Part shown: in pieces, positions 10,129 through 21,600 of the stretch
Layout of the letters: the number at the start of each line of letters is the position of its first letter
Numbering within the stretch: position 1 is the stretch's first letter
Assembly (NCBI GenBank): GCA_003290165.1
Contig: QNQO01006969.1
Location: 124,001-188,000 of the forward strand
Source of the DNA: Berberis thunbergii
Taxonomy: Eukaryota > Streptophyta > Magnoliopsida > Ranunculales > Berberidaceae
Reading direction: 5' to 3'
Length of the DNA stretch: 64,000 bases
Made by a program: the position numbers and the translations under genes
Notes under the pieces: generated by a model
What the model saw: the letters and a program-made list of their open reading frames with translations, nothing else
Told to the model about the DNA's origin: nothing
Database searches by the model: none

Positions 10129-12245
10129 CTAGGGTTTTGTGGGAACAAATCTGGCAACAAGAAAGCCTTCAGTGATGCTGCTCTTGATTTGGGAAATGAA
10201 TTGGTTTGTGTTCTTCTGAACTCAATCTTTAAGGGTTCGTAATGGGTTTTTATTATTTTTGTTATCATATTGAGTTCTTTCTTCTTCTATTCATTCATTT
10301 TGGGTTTCTGGATTAGAGATTGGTTTAGTGATTACTTGTGTTGTACTGATTTTTATAGATTGGTGTCTTAGTTTTTATTGATTTTTGCAGGTAAGAAGAA
10401 GAATAGATTTACTATAAGGTGGTGGAAGTGTTGGATTGATGGGTTTGATATCTCAAAAGGTATATGATGGTGGTTGCCATGTTCTTGGGTAATTAAGAAA
10501 GATGGGGGGGTTGTTTATTCTTTAAGTTGTTCAATCTTTATTGACATAAATCATTCATTATTGTTAAGCTATTTACTTGTTGGTCTCATGGAGTTCTTAT
10601 CTTGGTTTTTGATACTCAGGGTCATTCCAACAGCTCTTGTGCCTATTGAGGTATGTGGTATGCCTTCACTATATCTTCAATTACAATGCTTTGGTGTCTT
10701 CACATTTTTTGTAGATAAAAAAGGATGAAAATATATGTGCATCATGTACTTTTATAGCTTTTAACAGTTCGCCCAAAATAGCCATTTGATAGATGACCTA
10801 AGAAAGCTCTTAAAACTTTCTAACAGATATCCTGAGCTGGCATTATAATATCACAAAGCTATCTTGATAGAAAAATGTCACTTGTGTCTGGTGAAGCTTT
10901 ATTAGACCACGTGAAGGATAAGGTCTTATAACCTCTCACATTGGGCATGGGTTTCAATTATATATGCTAAATGTCTTTACGATCTCTTAGCAACAACCAC
11001 TTCTTCTTCTTCTTCTTCTTTTTTTTTTTTTTTTTTTTGTAATAAACCTCTTAATAATTCTTCATAGGAGGAGCAAAATATGCATTATTGTCCACAGATG
11101 CTCCTTACAGTCTTACATACAAAATATTCAAACATAAACAACACAATATTATAGATGAAACTCTGATAATTACAGTTACCCATTATAGGGTTCATATAGG
11201 CCAAAACAACAGTTTTTGATAGAAACATTATTAACCAAATTTAGAAGCCTAAATCTATAAAATAGGACATTTATAATATTCCTGGTATAAGTAACTATCA
11301 TTTGTTCCTACATATCTTTCATCATGTAAACATGATATGAAAATAAATTCATACCAAGAGAAGCCATGCTCAAGTATTGATTCTCTCTATAGAAAGAAGC
11401 TCCTTCAAAATTGTTTTGAGTGTTTTGTTGCTCATGAGGTTACAAAAGCTATTTAGTTATCTATCATGAATATTTATGTTCAAGGACCGGCAGTTGTCTC
11501 TGTTATTTGGGAATACATAACATACTAAACATTTTGAAGGCTTCTTTTGTTAATCTACTAACTAAGAAATTATTAGAAAAAAAAAATTTGTGACCACTGA
11601 CCAGTTACTAATTGGCTGAGTTATCATCTGAAATTCCAGATATCTGGTGAAAGTGTGGGTGATGTTAAAATTGTAGCATACATGCATGAGCGAAAAACAG
11701 AAATGGCTCAACAATCTGATGCCTTTATTGCTCTTCCTGGTAAGCTTTTAAACACAGGCCAACATGCATACATCTATCTGGTCTTATTACTAGATTTTTG
11801 CATCATTATTTGTTTGATTTAGGGGGATATGGGACCATGGAAGAGCTTTTGGAGATATAACATGGTCACAGCTTGGAATTCACAACAAACCGATAATCCA
11901 TCAGTCTCCATGCTACGAAAATTGAAATGGAGTTTCATGATAATTGAGCTATGTTGTAATGGGTGTCTCTGCTCAGATTGGTCTTCTAAATGTTGAAGGC
12001 TACTATAATCCTTTGCTTGCATTGTTCGACAATGGCGTTCGGGATGGTTTTATCCTTCCAGCTGCGAGGCAAATTGTTATCTCCGCCCCAACTGCGAGAG
12101 AATTGCTAGAAAAGATAGAGGTAAAAAATCTACTATTTTATATTTAAGCACCTAAAAGTGACTCTGATCTGTCAAAATTTTACAACAATACTCTCCAGCT
12201 CATGAACATGTTGCGCCTCACAGTAGCTGGCAGATATAGCGGTGG
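10129..12245 (+). pseudogene. LOG: Captured LONELY GUY (cytokinin-activating phosphoribohydrolase) fragment
   Basis: LOG enzymes release active cytokinin bases from riboside monophosphates in the cytosol. Exon-like blocks appear in correct gene order: CGNKSGNKKAFSDAALDLG (about 10137-10200), GGGSVGLMGLISQ (10420-10458) with YDGGCHVLG to about 10488, GVIPTALVPIE (10620-10650), [18 protein letters not shown] to FIALPG (11640-11739), GYGTMEELLE (11823-11855), [19 protein letters not shown] to ARELLEKIE (about 11972-12120), and an AHEHVAPHSSW tail near 12199. The PGGYGT catalytic signature is complete across the intron at 11740-11822. Introns have GT/AG ends. It is broken by a 1-base deletion after GTMEELLE (near 11856), a stop upstream of the second block, and a missing start. 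Translation as LOG is not possible. Confidence 0.85.
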
Positions 12246-12249
12246 GTAG

Positions 12250-13259
12250 TTACGAAAGATGACTTGTAAAGATGTGAGGTATTTTGTGTATTCTAGCTCT
12301 TCAATTTACATAGTTCCATAAATTCCTATTTTTATTCTGACAATGTGTTTAATTTACTTTCCACTGGTTTGTCACTGACATCGACCATACTCTAGTTGCA
12401 GGATACTTATGCAATCTCAATTTTCACCCAACCTTCCAGGTAATTACTAAAGATTATTTCAATTTTCATTCTACCTTCCTTTGCTACTACTATTGTAGGT
12501 TATTTTTGTGTTCTATATGTTAAAGAATACCCATTACGTAGCACAGAGAGACTCCATCGTCTAGAAATTAGGGGGTTTGGAGATCACCATGTCCTTCATC
12601 GTATTTGAGCTATGTCGCAAACTGTAATAGGATTTTGCATTTCACATCCTAGTCGTGACCATAAGTGATTTGTTTATATAGTGTTATGGACGGTTCTTTA
12701 CGTTTATTGCGAGACTGGCTCTGAGCTAAACATGCATGTTCAAGATCAATCTTAAGCAGATTCTTGTATTTCATATTTCTTCAGTGGTTCCAACTTCATG
12801 TGTTCCAGAATAGGTTTACATTTTCGTAGTGTCTATAGGGTTTACATTTTCGTAGTGTCTCCAAAGTGACAGAGGGTACAAAAAGACAAGGTCTAACATA
12901 CATAATAATAAGCTTATTTCACAATCCAATGATTTTAGGAGCACTGGTGCTCATTTATTCTAAATTACAATGAAAATTTGTATTTAAGAGTTGTTGCCTG
13001 AGATGCTTCGATATCCTTACTTAGCGGTCATGGAGCCTATCTTCCATGAAGATAAGAAAAAAAAATTTAATTAAAAACAAGAAGAAAAAAAGCCTATCGG
13101 CCAGTACAAGTAACTAGAACCAGCTTGTGTTTAGAGCAAGTATTTCCATTCTTCCCAACTATAAAATAGCCCAATTTGTAATTCTGGATTTAAGAACTGA
13201 AGCTGAATAAAAATTATTTTAGAGACTAGATTAAGAGTTGCTTATTCCGCCCTTTGTTC
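12250..13259. other. Interior of CACTA element 1 without recognisable genes
   Basis: AT-rich DNA with a 23-25 bp direct duplication of GGTTTACATTTTCGTAGTGTCT (two copies, about 12815-12862). I see no protein similarity. Confidence 0.4.
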
Positions 13260-14595
13260 ATGGTGAAGAGTTGCCAAAGATCGATGAAAATGGCGCAATT
13301 TCTAAGGGCTATCTTGGGGTATTGGTATTGGGTTTCTAATTTCGCTGTAGAAGTGTTGGATTCTGCAGCAGAGTTGTATCATTCTGCTTCAGATTTTTCT
13401 GATTGTGATTCTGCTTCAGAGTTGCCTGATTGGGATTCTGCTACAGAGATGTCTGATTCTGATTCTGCTATAGTGTTGTGTGATTCTGTAGTAGGGTTGT
13501 GTCTAAATGACCTACCCGTGGAAGTTCTCTCCAATATATTCCTCAAGATCCCTGCTGAGTCTCTGCTCAAAATCAAACCCGTATGCAAACTCTGGTATGG
13601 TTTGATCTCTTGTCCTTTTTTTGTTCATGCTCGCCTTGTTCATCAGCGGATTAATCTTCAACCTTCCCTTTGCTTCAAACATAACTTGATGCTAAAAATA
13701 GAAGAAGATGGTGGATTAATCTTCAAGGACTTTGAGTACACTTTCCCACCGTTATCAATCAAATCTTCGTGCAATGGCTTACTCCTGTTTCATCACTGGA
13801 ACGCATTATACATTTTCAATCGTATCACCAGTAGAGTTCATTCTCTAACAGATGAGTCAATTAAATTTTCAAATTGTTGGTCATTGGTGTATGATGCATC
13901 CATCCGAAAGTACAAGGTAATTGGTATCTTCAGCCCCAAACTTGGTTTGCCAAGTAAGTATTGGGACTGTCCTCCACGCTGTTTAATGTTTACATTACCT
14001 TATCGTGGTCTTCCAGAAGAGAGAAAGGTGTTTAATCTACCATCGAACTACTATTTACATACAGCCCCATTTTTTTGCTAGAGAGAAGATGAATTGGTTG
14101 GCAACTCGTGTCAAAGAAGAGGGTGACAGTAAGTATTACATGGTTTCAATGGATATTACTAGTGGTAAATTCCAAATGATAGACTGCAAAGTGTGTTGCA
14201 ATGAACGTTGCCCTGATGCTCGCCTGCAAGAGTTTAATGGCACTTTTTATCTTCTAGAAGAACAAATTTTTGGAAAATTAAATGTATGGGTTTTGAGAGA
14301 TCAAGATGGTGCATGGACAAAGGAATACTGCGTGGATCTTTCAAGTTTCAAATTTTACACCTACACTCTGGCCATTATAGAGAATAGTTGTTCAAGCCCA
14401 ACAGCAATAGTTGTGACCCCTTGGCAAGTGTTCTCTTATGACTTGAAGAGTGGGGAGTATCATGACATTGGTGTTATCTCAGAAGGTCCTTACCATGACG
14501 AAGCTGTCGCCAGAATGAGTAGAATTAGAAGCTTGAAGTTCAGTAGTGAATACTTCATCCATCATAATATAGGTAGCCTTGTTACCTTGGAATGA
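13260..14595 (+). pseudogene. Intronless F-box gene (F-box associated domain), one frameshift
   Basis: F-box proteins are substrate receptors of SCF ubiquitin ligases. The first frame (13260-14081) has an N-terminal tandem repeat of a DSASEL-type motif (about residues 28-80), then an F-box with LNDLPVEVLSNIFLKIPAES and KPVCKLWYGLI, then an F-box-associated region (SSCNGLLLFHHW, SLVYDASIRKYKVIGI). At a run of seven T at 14070-14076 the frame ends in a stop. Dropping one T in the comparison lets it run on into the second frame, which stays open to the TGA at 14593-14595 (NWLATRVKEEG, MVSMDITSGKFQ, VVTPWQVFSYDLKSGEY). Length and domain order are those of an ordinary F-box protein of about 440 residues. 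The start at 13260 is the first ATG. Whether the shift is real or an error in a homopolymer is undecided. Confidence 0.8.
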
Positions 14596-14599
14596 GCCA

Positions 14600-16763
14600 A
14601 TGAGATGATGAGTAAGAGTTCTACTCCTGTGTATTACTTTATCAAGAGTCTTTAGTAGTATGAGATGAGTCAATGGAGGATTATCTATTTGCTACATTAT
14701 TCATGAGACCTGAGTCTTCATATCAAGTAACCTTCGATTGATGGTTTGATCTTTTGTTTTTCATGCAAATAACCAATTCTGTTGTTCATTAGGAAATGTG
14801 AATGTTAACCCACATATGCACACAAAATACATGTTAACAGTTAGCACTAGTACCGAGCTGGTGGGGTATGACAGTGTTATGTGATTATCTGTTTCATTAT
14901 CATAAATATATTCTCTATAGCCCCTCAAATATGAGAATAAGAACTCTGTATAGAGGGGGAATATAAATTCCAGTGGAATGTCCCCGTGACTCGATTTATG
15001 AAGATCTCTACATAATACCTATAGTATGCCATATAACCAATTTTTTTCTCTACAATTCTTTGGATTGTCTCAAGTGGGCAGTCAAACAAAAAATATTCAG
15101 TTTATTCGGAACAAGGTTGCGTCGTTGCTCAGTTTTTATCCTAAATGATGCACTTTTTTTTAATGCTAAACTGCATTTAAAGCTATTTTCTTTATATTTC
15201 ACTTGATTCCGATTGGGTTATGCAGCAGCAATCTGCAGTTTACTGCCTCACTCGAGCTGGCGTCCTTACTGTTTCCAGCGAATTTGAGAGGAGTGATGGA
15301 CATGAAGCGACTTTTTTTCTCCCCGAGCTCAACAAGTTGTCAACTGAGACCAAATATAGCAAACTCACTATCTTATTGCTTAGCTGTGGTATGAATTATT
15401 ACTATGAGATCATTACGAGGTTCACTTTTGGTCTTTGCTGAACCTGGACACCTGATTTTCATGCAGGGGGGAGAAATTTTTTTTTGTGTGAAAGGAATCT
15501 AAGCAAAGAGGGTACGAATACAAAACTCGCCATTATGTGATCTTATTAGAGATTGTTAATTTTTCGTTTCCTTAAGATTATGTGTTTCTGTGCTTGCTTT
15601 GTTGATGATACATTTATGTTCATATTATTGTTGACCTATAAATTCCCATGATAAGTTATTTTTAACAAATGTTTAGAAATTCCTGAGGATATTTCTATCT
15701 TATCTAACTTTGTAATGCATGAAAGAAAATGTTCAGGAGTCCAACTTGTTCACCTGATAGCTACTAGGTTGTCTAGTCTGTGTGTAGGGTTTACGTGGAC
15801 ATAAGTAAGCAAAAGTCTGCTCTAGAAAATAATCACTTGTTCACAAAAGTAAGCAAACATTAGATCTAGAAGTTAAAACGCCTGTTCACAAAAGTAAGCA
15901 AATGTTAGATCCAGAAGTTAAAACACCTGTTCAAGAATCTGGCAAATCGCACCTGAGAAGCTACCAATTAGCCTCATTTAGGAAGAACCTAATTGCTGAG
16001 GAAGGTAAAGTTGTATTTTTTTAGTGTGATCAGGAGAACGTGACTGCAGGGTAGTGTGCTTTCAGGAGTCAAAATTTCTAGCCACTGGTGCTTCGTGCTC
16101 TGCTGGGATTTGCCACTATATACCTCTTTAAGCAAAAACAAGTTTGTTGCAGAGATTCTTGTGGGAGTAGATGGAGGAATAATTACTTGGAATTTTGGGC
16201 TTAGAAGAGCAATTAGAAACAATGAAGTTCCTCAGTTGATGCTGCTCATTGAATTCCTACAGCTCAAGATTACTACTGACCATCCTGATTTCTGTTCAGG
16301 ACAATGACGACAAACTATCCTTGTATTCACTGCGTTCTGTACAATGAGGCCTGCTTCCAACCCCTTTTGAAACTTTCTATAGAAACTTTCTGGAGCTGCA
16401 ACAATTCGGGCTTTTGGCCAAGAAAGTCGTTTCACAAATGCAAACCTTGAACTTCTTGATAATCACTCAAAGCCTTGGTTCCATAAATGTGTCAATTGGA
16501 ATCTGATGATGGGTTTGCCTATAAAAGAGTGTGTCTGCACTTAAGGTTGGCCAAGAAGTTAGTGTCCACGTGTTGCGTAAGATTTCAAAACTCATCCTTG
16601 CATATTATTAGGATTATTATCTGGATATCTGGAACCTGAACGAATTTTAAACTGGATTTGTATGCTTCCTCTTCTGGCTCTTATAATGTCGTGATCTATT
16701 TTGATATTTGATGATATCATCCTCTTCCTTTTACAAATTGTCCATTTGAATTTTTGTTTAATA
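14600..16763. other. Interior of CACTA element 1 with exon-like pieces of unknown origin
   Basis: At 15227-15370, after an acceptor-like TTATGCAG, lies an open piece with SAVYCLTRAGVLTVSSEFE that looks like a plant exon. I do not recognise the protein. A second open piece at 16056-16307 (WDLPLYTSLSKNKFVAEILV) is also unassigned. From about 15838 to 15940 there is a tandem repeat with a unit near 47 bp (TTCACAAAAGTAAGCAAA...). The rest is AT-rich with no visible genes. Confidence 0.4.
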
Positions 16764-16887
16764 GCTTGTCTTTGTGCTAATGCAATTATTGACTGCCATA
16801 TCTACTGTTGATGACCTGAACTATCCAGAAAAAACAGATACATACTACATTGTAAACGTCCCATACATATTTTCATCATGTTGGAAG
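16764..16887 (+). pseudogene. Captured SEC14-like lipid-transfer protein exon
   Basis: The exon encodes ISTVDDLNYPEKTDTYYIVN followed by PYIFSSCWK, part of the CRAL-TRIO (SEC14) lipid-binding domain. Plant SEC14-like proteins exchange phosphatidylinositol and phosphatidylcholine at membranes. It ends at a donor-like GTTAGC at 16888. No neighbouring SEC14 exons are recognisable, so only one exon was captured or survives. Confidence 0.75.
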
Positions 16888-17039
16888 GTTAGCACTGCTA
16901 TTCTTGAAATTTAATTAGTTTCCTAGTATCATTGTTTGAGTTCTGGACACTTTTAGAACATCCATATTTTCATCAATTAGTTTGTTGTTAATTTCTTGTC
17001 TTCACTTAACATTTTACCTAATAAATCAGGCCTACATCT

Positions 17040-17480
17040 AAATAGCAATGGACAAATTGGAGCTGAATTTTTGTTGAAGAATGACAAGGTTATAAAGGAG
17101 AGCTTGAAGTCTAAAACAGAAGACTCAATTATGGAGAAGTATGGTAATGCAACTCCTGATGAAGAACTTTTAAGAGAGCTTCTTCTAGGACAGGTAAGGC
17201 GGTTGCCAATCTAATAGGGCTTATTGGTAGAAGTATTTCTCCAAATTTCATATGCTTCCGTTTTCATATTTTAAGACAAATGTTTCTGTTGGTATTTGCA
17301 GGCGAGTGCATTATTGCCCAGAAAGAAGTATGAAGAAAGATGTTTACATTAATAACCACACAACTGTTTGGGGTTCATGGTGGAAAGATAATCAGTGGGT
17401 TACAAATGTTGCAAGCAAACAATTAGGAATAGCTACTGTACAGGTGCAGCTGGAATTGGGGTTACAAGTGCTGCAAGCAA
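17040..17480 (+). pseudogene. SLU7: Captured SLU7 pre-mRNA splicing factor fragment
   Basis: SLU7 acts at the second step of splicing, in 3' splice-site choice. A first exon-like block (about 17060-17193) has KVIKESLKSKTEDSIMEKYG and TPDEELLRELLLGQ and ends in a GTAAGG donor. After a 108 bp intron, a block from 17302 encodes ALLPRKKYEE, then NNHTTVWGSWWKDNQW, then KCCKQTIRNSYCTGAAGI in a shifted frame. This corresponds to the C-terminal third of plant SLU7. An extra A near 17340 and a missing G near 17396 shift the frame. N-terminal exons, including the zinc knuckle, are absent. Confidence 0.85.
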
Positions 17481-17488
17481 ACAACTGT

Positions 17489-17638
17489 TTTTTGTTGTTA
17501 GTGATCCTATTTGGATTCTATAATGTCAATGTCCACCAATAGTACAATATATATGATGATTCGAATGTTTATAATTTGAGTTGATAGCAAAAATATTATA
17601 ATTTTGTTGTTAGTGATCCTATTTGGATTCTATAATGC
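17489..17638. repeat. Short tandem duplication
   Basis: A 37 bp segment, beginning TTTTGTTGTTAGTGATCCTA and ending in GGATTCTATAATG, occurs at about 17489-17525 and again at 17602-17638, spaced about 112 bp apart. It lies directly after the SLU7 fragment and before the subterminal repeats. Confidence 0.7.
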
Positions 17639-17699
17639 GAATGTTTATACTTTTGAGTTGAAAATAATTAGCAGTTGATAGAAAAAAAAATTGTTATGT

Positions 17700-17979
17700 A
17701 TACTTACCACGCTATGGTAGACTCTACTATAGCATTTTAGAAACGCTATAAAAGGATCTACCATAGCGTTTTCAAAACGCTATAAAAGCCAAACTTTCTA
17801 TAGCGGTTTAAAACCGCTATAATAGACCCAGGGTCTATTATAGCGTCGGCAGACATAGCGTTTACTAAAACGCTATGGTATCCTACCGCTATGGTATCCT
17901 ACCATAGCGTTTACTAAAACGCTATGGTATCCTACCATAGCGTTTTTGAACCGCTATTAAAGGGCTTTTTTTTGTAGTG
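17700..17979. repeat. Subterminal repeat array of CACTA element 1
   Basis: The motif ATAGCGTT or its complement AACGCTAT occurs at least eight times in 260 bp, often as inverted pairs a few bases apart (for example ATAGCGTTTACTAAAACGCTAT twice). Several variants contain CCGCTAT. In CACTA elements such arrays bind the element-encoded TNPA-type protein and are needed for excision. The same motif occurs near the ends of CACTA element 2, showing family identity. Confidence 0.8.
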
Positions 17980-17982
17980 TGG

Positions 17983-18078
17983 AGCATGAACTTGCTGACG
18001 CGAAGGCGCGAGAGACAGAGCTTCTGCATGAACAAAGCAAATGCGAGTTCCGTTGGGATCTCAGCCACTATAAGAAGA
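17983..18078 (+). pseudogene. 96 bp of antisense-ORF sequence between the two CACTA elements
   Basis: This stretch continues the coiled-coil antisense ORF of the TAT/Ogre element from 9509 (HELADAKARETELLHEQSKC block). Its left side is the TGG duplication of element 1 and its right end is the AGA duplication of element 2. It proves that both CACTA elements hit the same ORF. Confidence 0.75.
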
Positions 18079-18249
18079 CACTACACCACAAATATTCATT
18101 TGTAGCGTGCCAAAACGCTAATATAGGATAAGATAGCGTTATCAGACACACTGTGTCAGCCGACGCTATTAAAAATACCACTTTATTATAGCATTTTTGG
18201 AACGCTATTAAAAGTGTACATTTAATAGCATTTATAAAATGTTTTAATA

Positions 18250-20970
18250 GCATTTCCGATGAATTTTGTTATGCTCATTTGTTTTAGCTTTACGTAACAT
18301 TTGCAATTTGTACCTACTACTTACATACAATCCAAATATATAAAATTGCAATAGCAAATAGAACCCAACTATGTATATAAAAGTGCAACTGTCAATACAT
18401 GTTTCTTACAAAATAATTAAGTCTTGTCAATAAAATACATAGAATCCAAAATAAGTTTATACATGGTTCTTCCAAATAAGTACACGGGAGTATGTTACGA
18501 CTTTGCCCGAAGCAACCATAGAAACTAAATAAAACATGTCCCATTGACAATGTTCACTTAGCTTCAAAAATTCTGAAACTTTCATAGCAAGACATATAGC
18601 CAACACCCAACATTTCACAACTGACCAATATCACTGAATGACAAGTCGCATCCACAAACTAAAGATAGAGATAAATGAAGACTACTGCCAAACTCTCAAA
18701 ATAGGACAACATCTCCGCATCACCAAAATAGCTGGAAATATTACTATTTTAGTAAACTTACAGCAAAAGATAAATAAACAATAAGTACACAAGACTCACC
18801 TGTTTGTAAAATTATAGAATTTAGATCATGGCAGTAGGTACACAACTCTTTATTGTGGAACCCTGTTGTTTATTGCTAGAAACATACTATTTTGGGAAGA
18901 ATCATAGTTAGCCACTTTGAACCCCTTTAATCTTCCCCTGAGAAACAAGCAGTTCTGCAAAGCAGGAAAAAGTGGAGTCTCCTGCAAAGTAGACAACGCA
19001 AGATTCTTTCCTGAAACACTGTCATTCTTCTATGAATCATGGCCAGGACATCGATAATGCAACATGTCAAACAAAAATGAAATTTCCTCGGAATTAAGTA
19101 CATTGACTAGCAGAATGTCCCTTTTTGCACACCCCCCTTTTAAGTATTTATATGTTGTAAATGTTATGCTGAAAAAAGAAGTTATATTGTATAGTGGTAG
19201 TTTAGAGATGGTCTAGTTTGCATAATTAGTGAAATCAGTGTAAACGATACTCTTTTGTTGGCATTTTCTAATAGTTATTTTCTGGTGTTCATTCAAACTG
19301 TCAGCAATGTGTTCTTATAGCTCGTTCAGTCCTCAAAGATACTTGGGACTTGTTGGGTGTGATTTATGTCAGAGTGTTCCTTGAATCCTTAGTTTTGGTT
19401 GATTTCCAACTTTAAAAAAAAAAACACCTAAAAATTTTCTCACCCATTCTAACCACTTACTTGGTGACAGTAATAATCTGTACAGTATGACAAAACAAAA
19501 TCTATGTCCTGAACAATTCAACAACCAACAATTACTACAAGGCTTTGTATAATTGCAAACCATTCGTAGAATAGAAGTAGGTTCATTTTGACTTGGAGTG
19601 TTATATACTCCAAAAACCTATCGAAAAACATAGTTATTTATTAGAGTATCTATCAGCTTTGTCTTTATAACTTATAAGTATTATCTAGTGTGAATGTTCA
19701 AATCAAATGAAGAAGAAACAAAGAGTTCAACAAGAAGAAACAAAGAAGTGAAATAACAACAACATTTATGCGATTACAGGGCATACTTACTGTCATAGCC
19801 ATCCTAATTTGCATATATATTGTCACAATTTTTCATTTTATTCTGTTTATACCAGCAAAAATAAATAGGTAAATAAACAAATAAATATCAACATAGGGCA
19901 TACAACTGAAATTATTGTGCAGTAGGAAATTTGTGTTCATTAATACATGTTTTACCTCTTTATCTCTTACATTGTTGCAATAACTAGAAGATAGACCCCT
20001 TCTGTTGCCAATAAAATATCACCAAATGCTTATATCTTACTCCGCAGACCTGCAAGCACCACATTCAAGATATGGAATGATTGATTCTCTTTGTTATTCA
20101 AGATATGGAAACAATACAAATGCAAATACAATAATAATCAGATTCATAAAGACATACATTCAAGATATGGAATGATTGATTCTCTTCATATCACTAATTA
20201 TACTTTAGAAGTCAATCACGTCAATATAGGCTACAACATGATGGATATGTGAGAAAGTCACATGCATTGTTATAGCAATAAGGTAGAGTGATAAACAATC
20301 AGTTTAGTTGAAACAATTTGCAGCTCATTACACACCAGGAGATCCACATTAGGAAGAAAGGTAGCTCAAAATATTATAAGAGGGCATCATGAGAACACAA
20401 ATCATAAGTGATTAAACTAATACCTTTAGTAATCCTTCATACCAAGTTGAAACAAAATATCCTCCCTTGCATCAATGACTACTTCTCCAACTACTTCCAC
20501 AACTGTCATCCCTCCTCCTAACCCATCTATTTATACTTCATGTTTCCAGTGCTTCAATTTTGATGGATATGGCCACAAAACCATTGAGTGTACCAAAGGC
20601 TAAAAAATCTTCTTGTAGATGGGGATTCAACACTCAATTGATGTATACATGGTCGCACAACTGATTGCTGAAGAAAATATTACTTTCTTGAGAATAGAAA
20701 TAGATGTTCCAAACTTCTAAGCTCGAAAAACGCTTTTCTAAGAGGGTGGGGGATTTTTGTAATAATTGGTGTGACATCCATACATAATAAGAGTGCACAT
20801 AATTGTTAGGGTTTATTAATTATACTTGAGAAGAAGAGATTTGTTCCTTTAATTAGTATTACAGATTTCAATCTGGTTTTGTTTGTCTATACTCATTCAC
20901 ATTGAGGAAGTAGAACTACTAACAAAAAACGAACTGCATAAATGAATGAATACGCTGAACAAATGACATG
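18250..20970. other. Left interior of CACTA element 2, no recognisable gene
   Basis: AT-rich DNA. The segment TTCAAGATATGGAATGATTGATTCTC occurs twice, at about 20064 and 20160. Minus-strand open stretches (for example 19563-19369) show no family I know. Confidence 0.4.
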
Positions 20971-20989
20971 CCTAAATGAAAAGGAATAT

Positions 20990-21600
20990 ATGAACCTGGT
21001 TCAAAAAGGGGGCAGGAATGACCTTCTCTTTTGTGTCAGAATCCACATGACCAACTGTAGTTTTCTCCTCAGCAGGCTCAGTGTTTGTAGTAAGTCTTTT
21101 GAAAGAATTTGTCATACTCGCACAAAGATTACACCTTATCATACATGGTTCACACAGTTGTTGAACAGAAAGGGGTTTAAATTGTTTAAGGCTCTTATAC
21201 ATCTTACGTGCATCATACTGCAAAGAGAAAGCGGCCAAACAACAGTTGCATTAAGTCTGTGGACAAATTTCTTAACTGCTCAACATTGAATCAAACGAGC
21301 AGACACTAACGAAAGAAAGTTAAAAAAATATAAATTGTAAAGGAAAATAAAATCGTTGAGAATTTTGTCGTACCATTATTTTCTGTATAGTTCCTGACCT
21401 ATAAACTATTTGGTGAGATAAGTAGCTTGCTACATGATATTTTGTAAAAAAAAAAAAAACAATTCTCTACTACATCACTGTATGGTTCTTCAGGAGACCA
21501 AGGGATTGAGCGAACAAGAACAACAAAATGACTTGGCTTGGGAAGAGAAATAATGATGTGCTCCAGTTTCACTCTACCAATGCTCTTGTATTCCTAATTC
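20990..21600 (-). pseudogene. Captured OSCA/CSC1-like (ERD4-type) calcium channel fragment
   Basis: OSCA/CSC1 proteins are mechanosensitive, hyperosmolality-gated cation channels. The exon at about 21600-21374 encodes PSHFVVLVRSIPWSPEEPYS and then KYHVASYLSHQIVYRSGTIQ, and ends at a GTACGA donor. After a 156 bp intron the next exon (21217 to about 20990) encodes YDARKMYKSLKQ, LCEPCMIRCNLCASMTNSFK and a TNTEPAEEK tail. This is the cytosolic loop region between early transmembrane helices of the family, in the right order. Transmembrane segments and both ends of the gene are missing, and a poly-T run disrupts the first exon near 21450-21465. Confidence 0.8.

Larger units (their letters stand above)
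9510..17979 (+). mobile_element. Pack-CACTA element 1 carrying host gene fragments
   Basis: An 8470 bp element that starts CACTACAACACAAATGG and ends TTTTTTTTGTAGTG. Its direct flanks are TGG at 9507-9509 and TGG at 17980-17982. The 3' 260 bp are dense in AACGCTAT/ATAGCGTT subterminal repeats, and a few copies occur at the 5' end. These are typical of CACTA elements, where the transposase-associated protein binds. No transposase domain is visible. The interior consists of pieces of unrelated plant genes in the same + orientation: LOG, an F-box gene, an unrecognised exon-like piece, a SEC14-like exon and SLU7. Introns are retained, so the capture was of genomic DNA. The element is non-autonomous. 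Confidence 0.88.

Noticed and set aside
10129..17480. Reading LOG, the F-box gene and SLU7 as ordinary neighbouring host genes
   Set aside because: All lie within one pair of CACTA termini with a matching target duplication. All are partial or frameshifted, and the surrounding ORF is a retrotransposon continuing on both sides.
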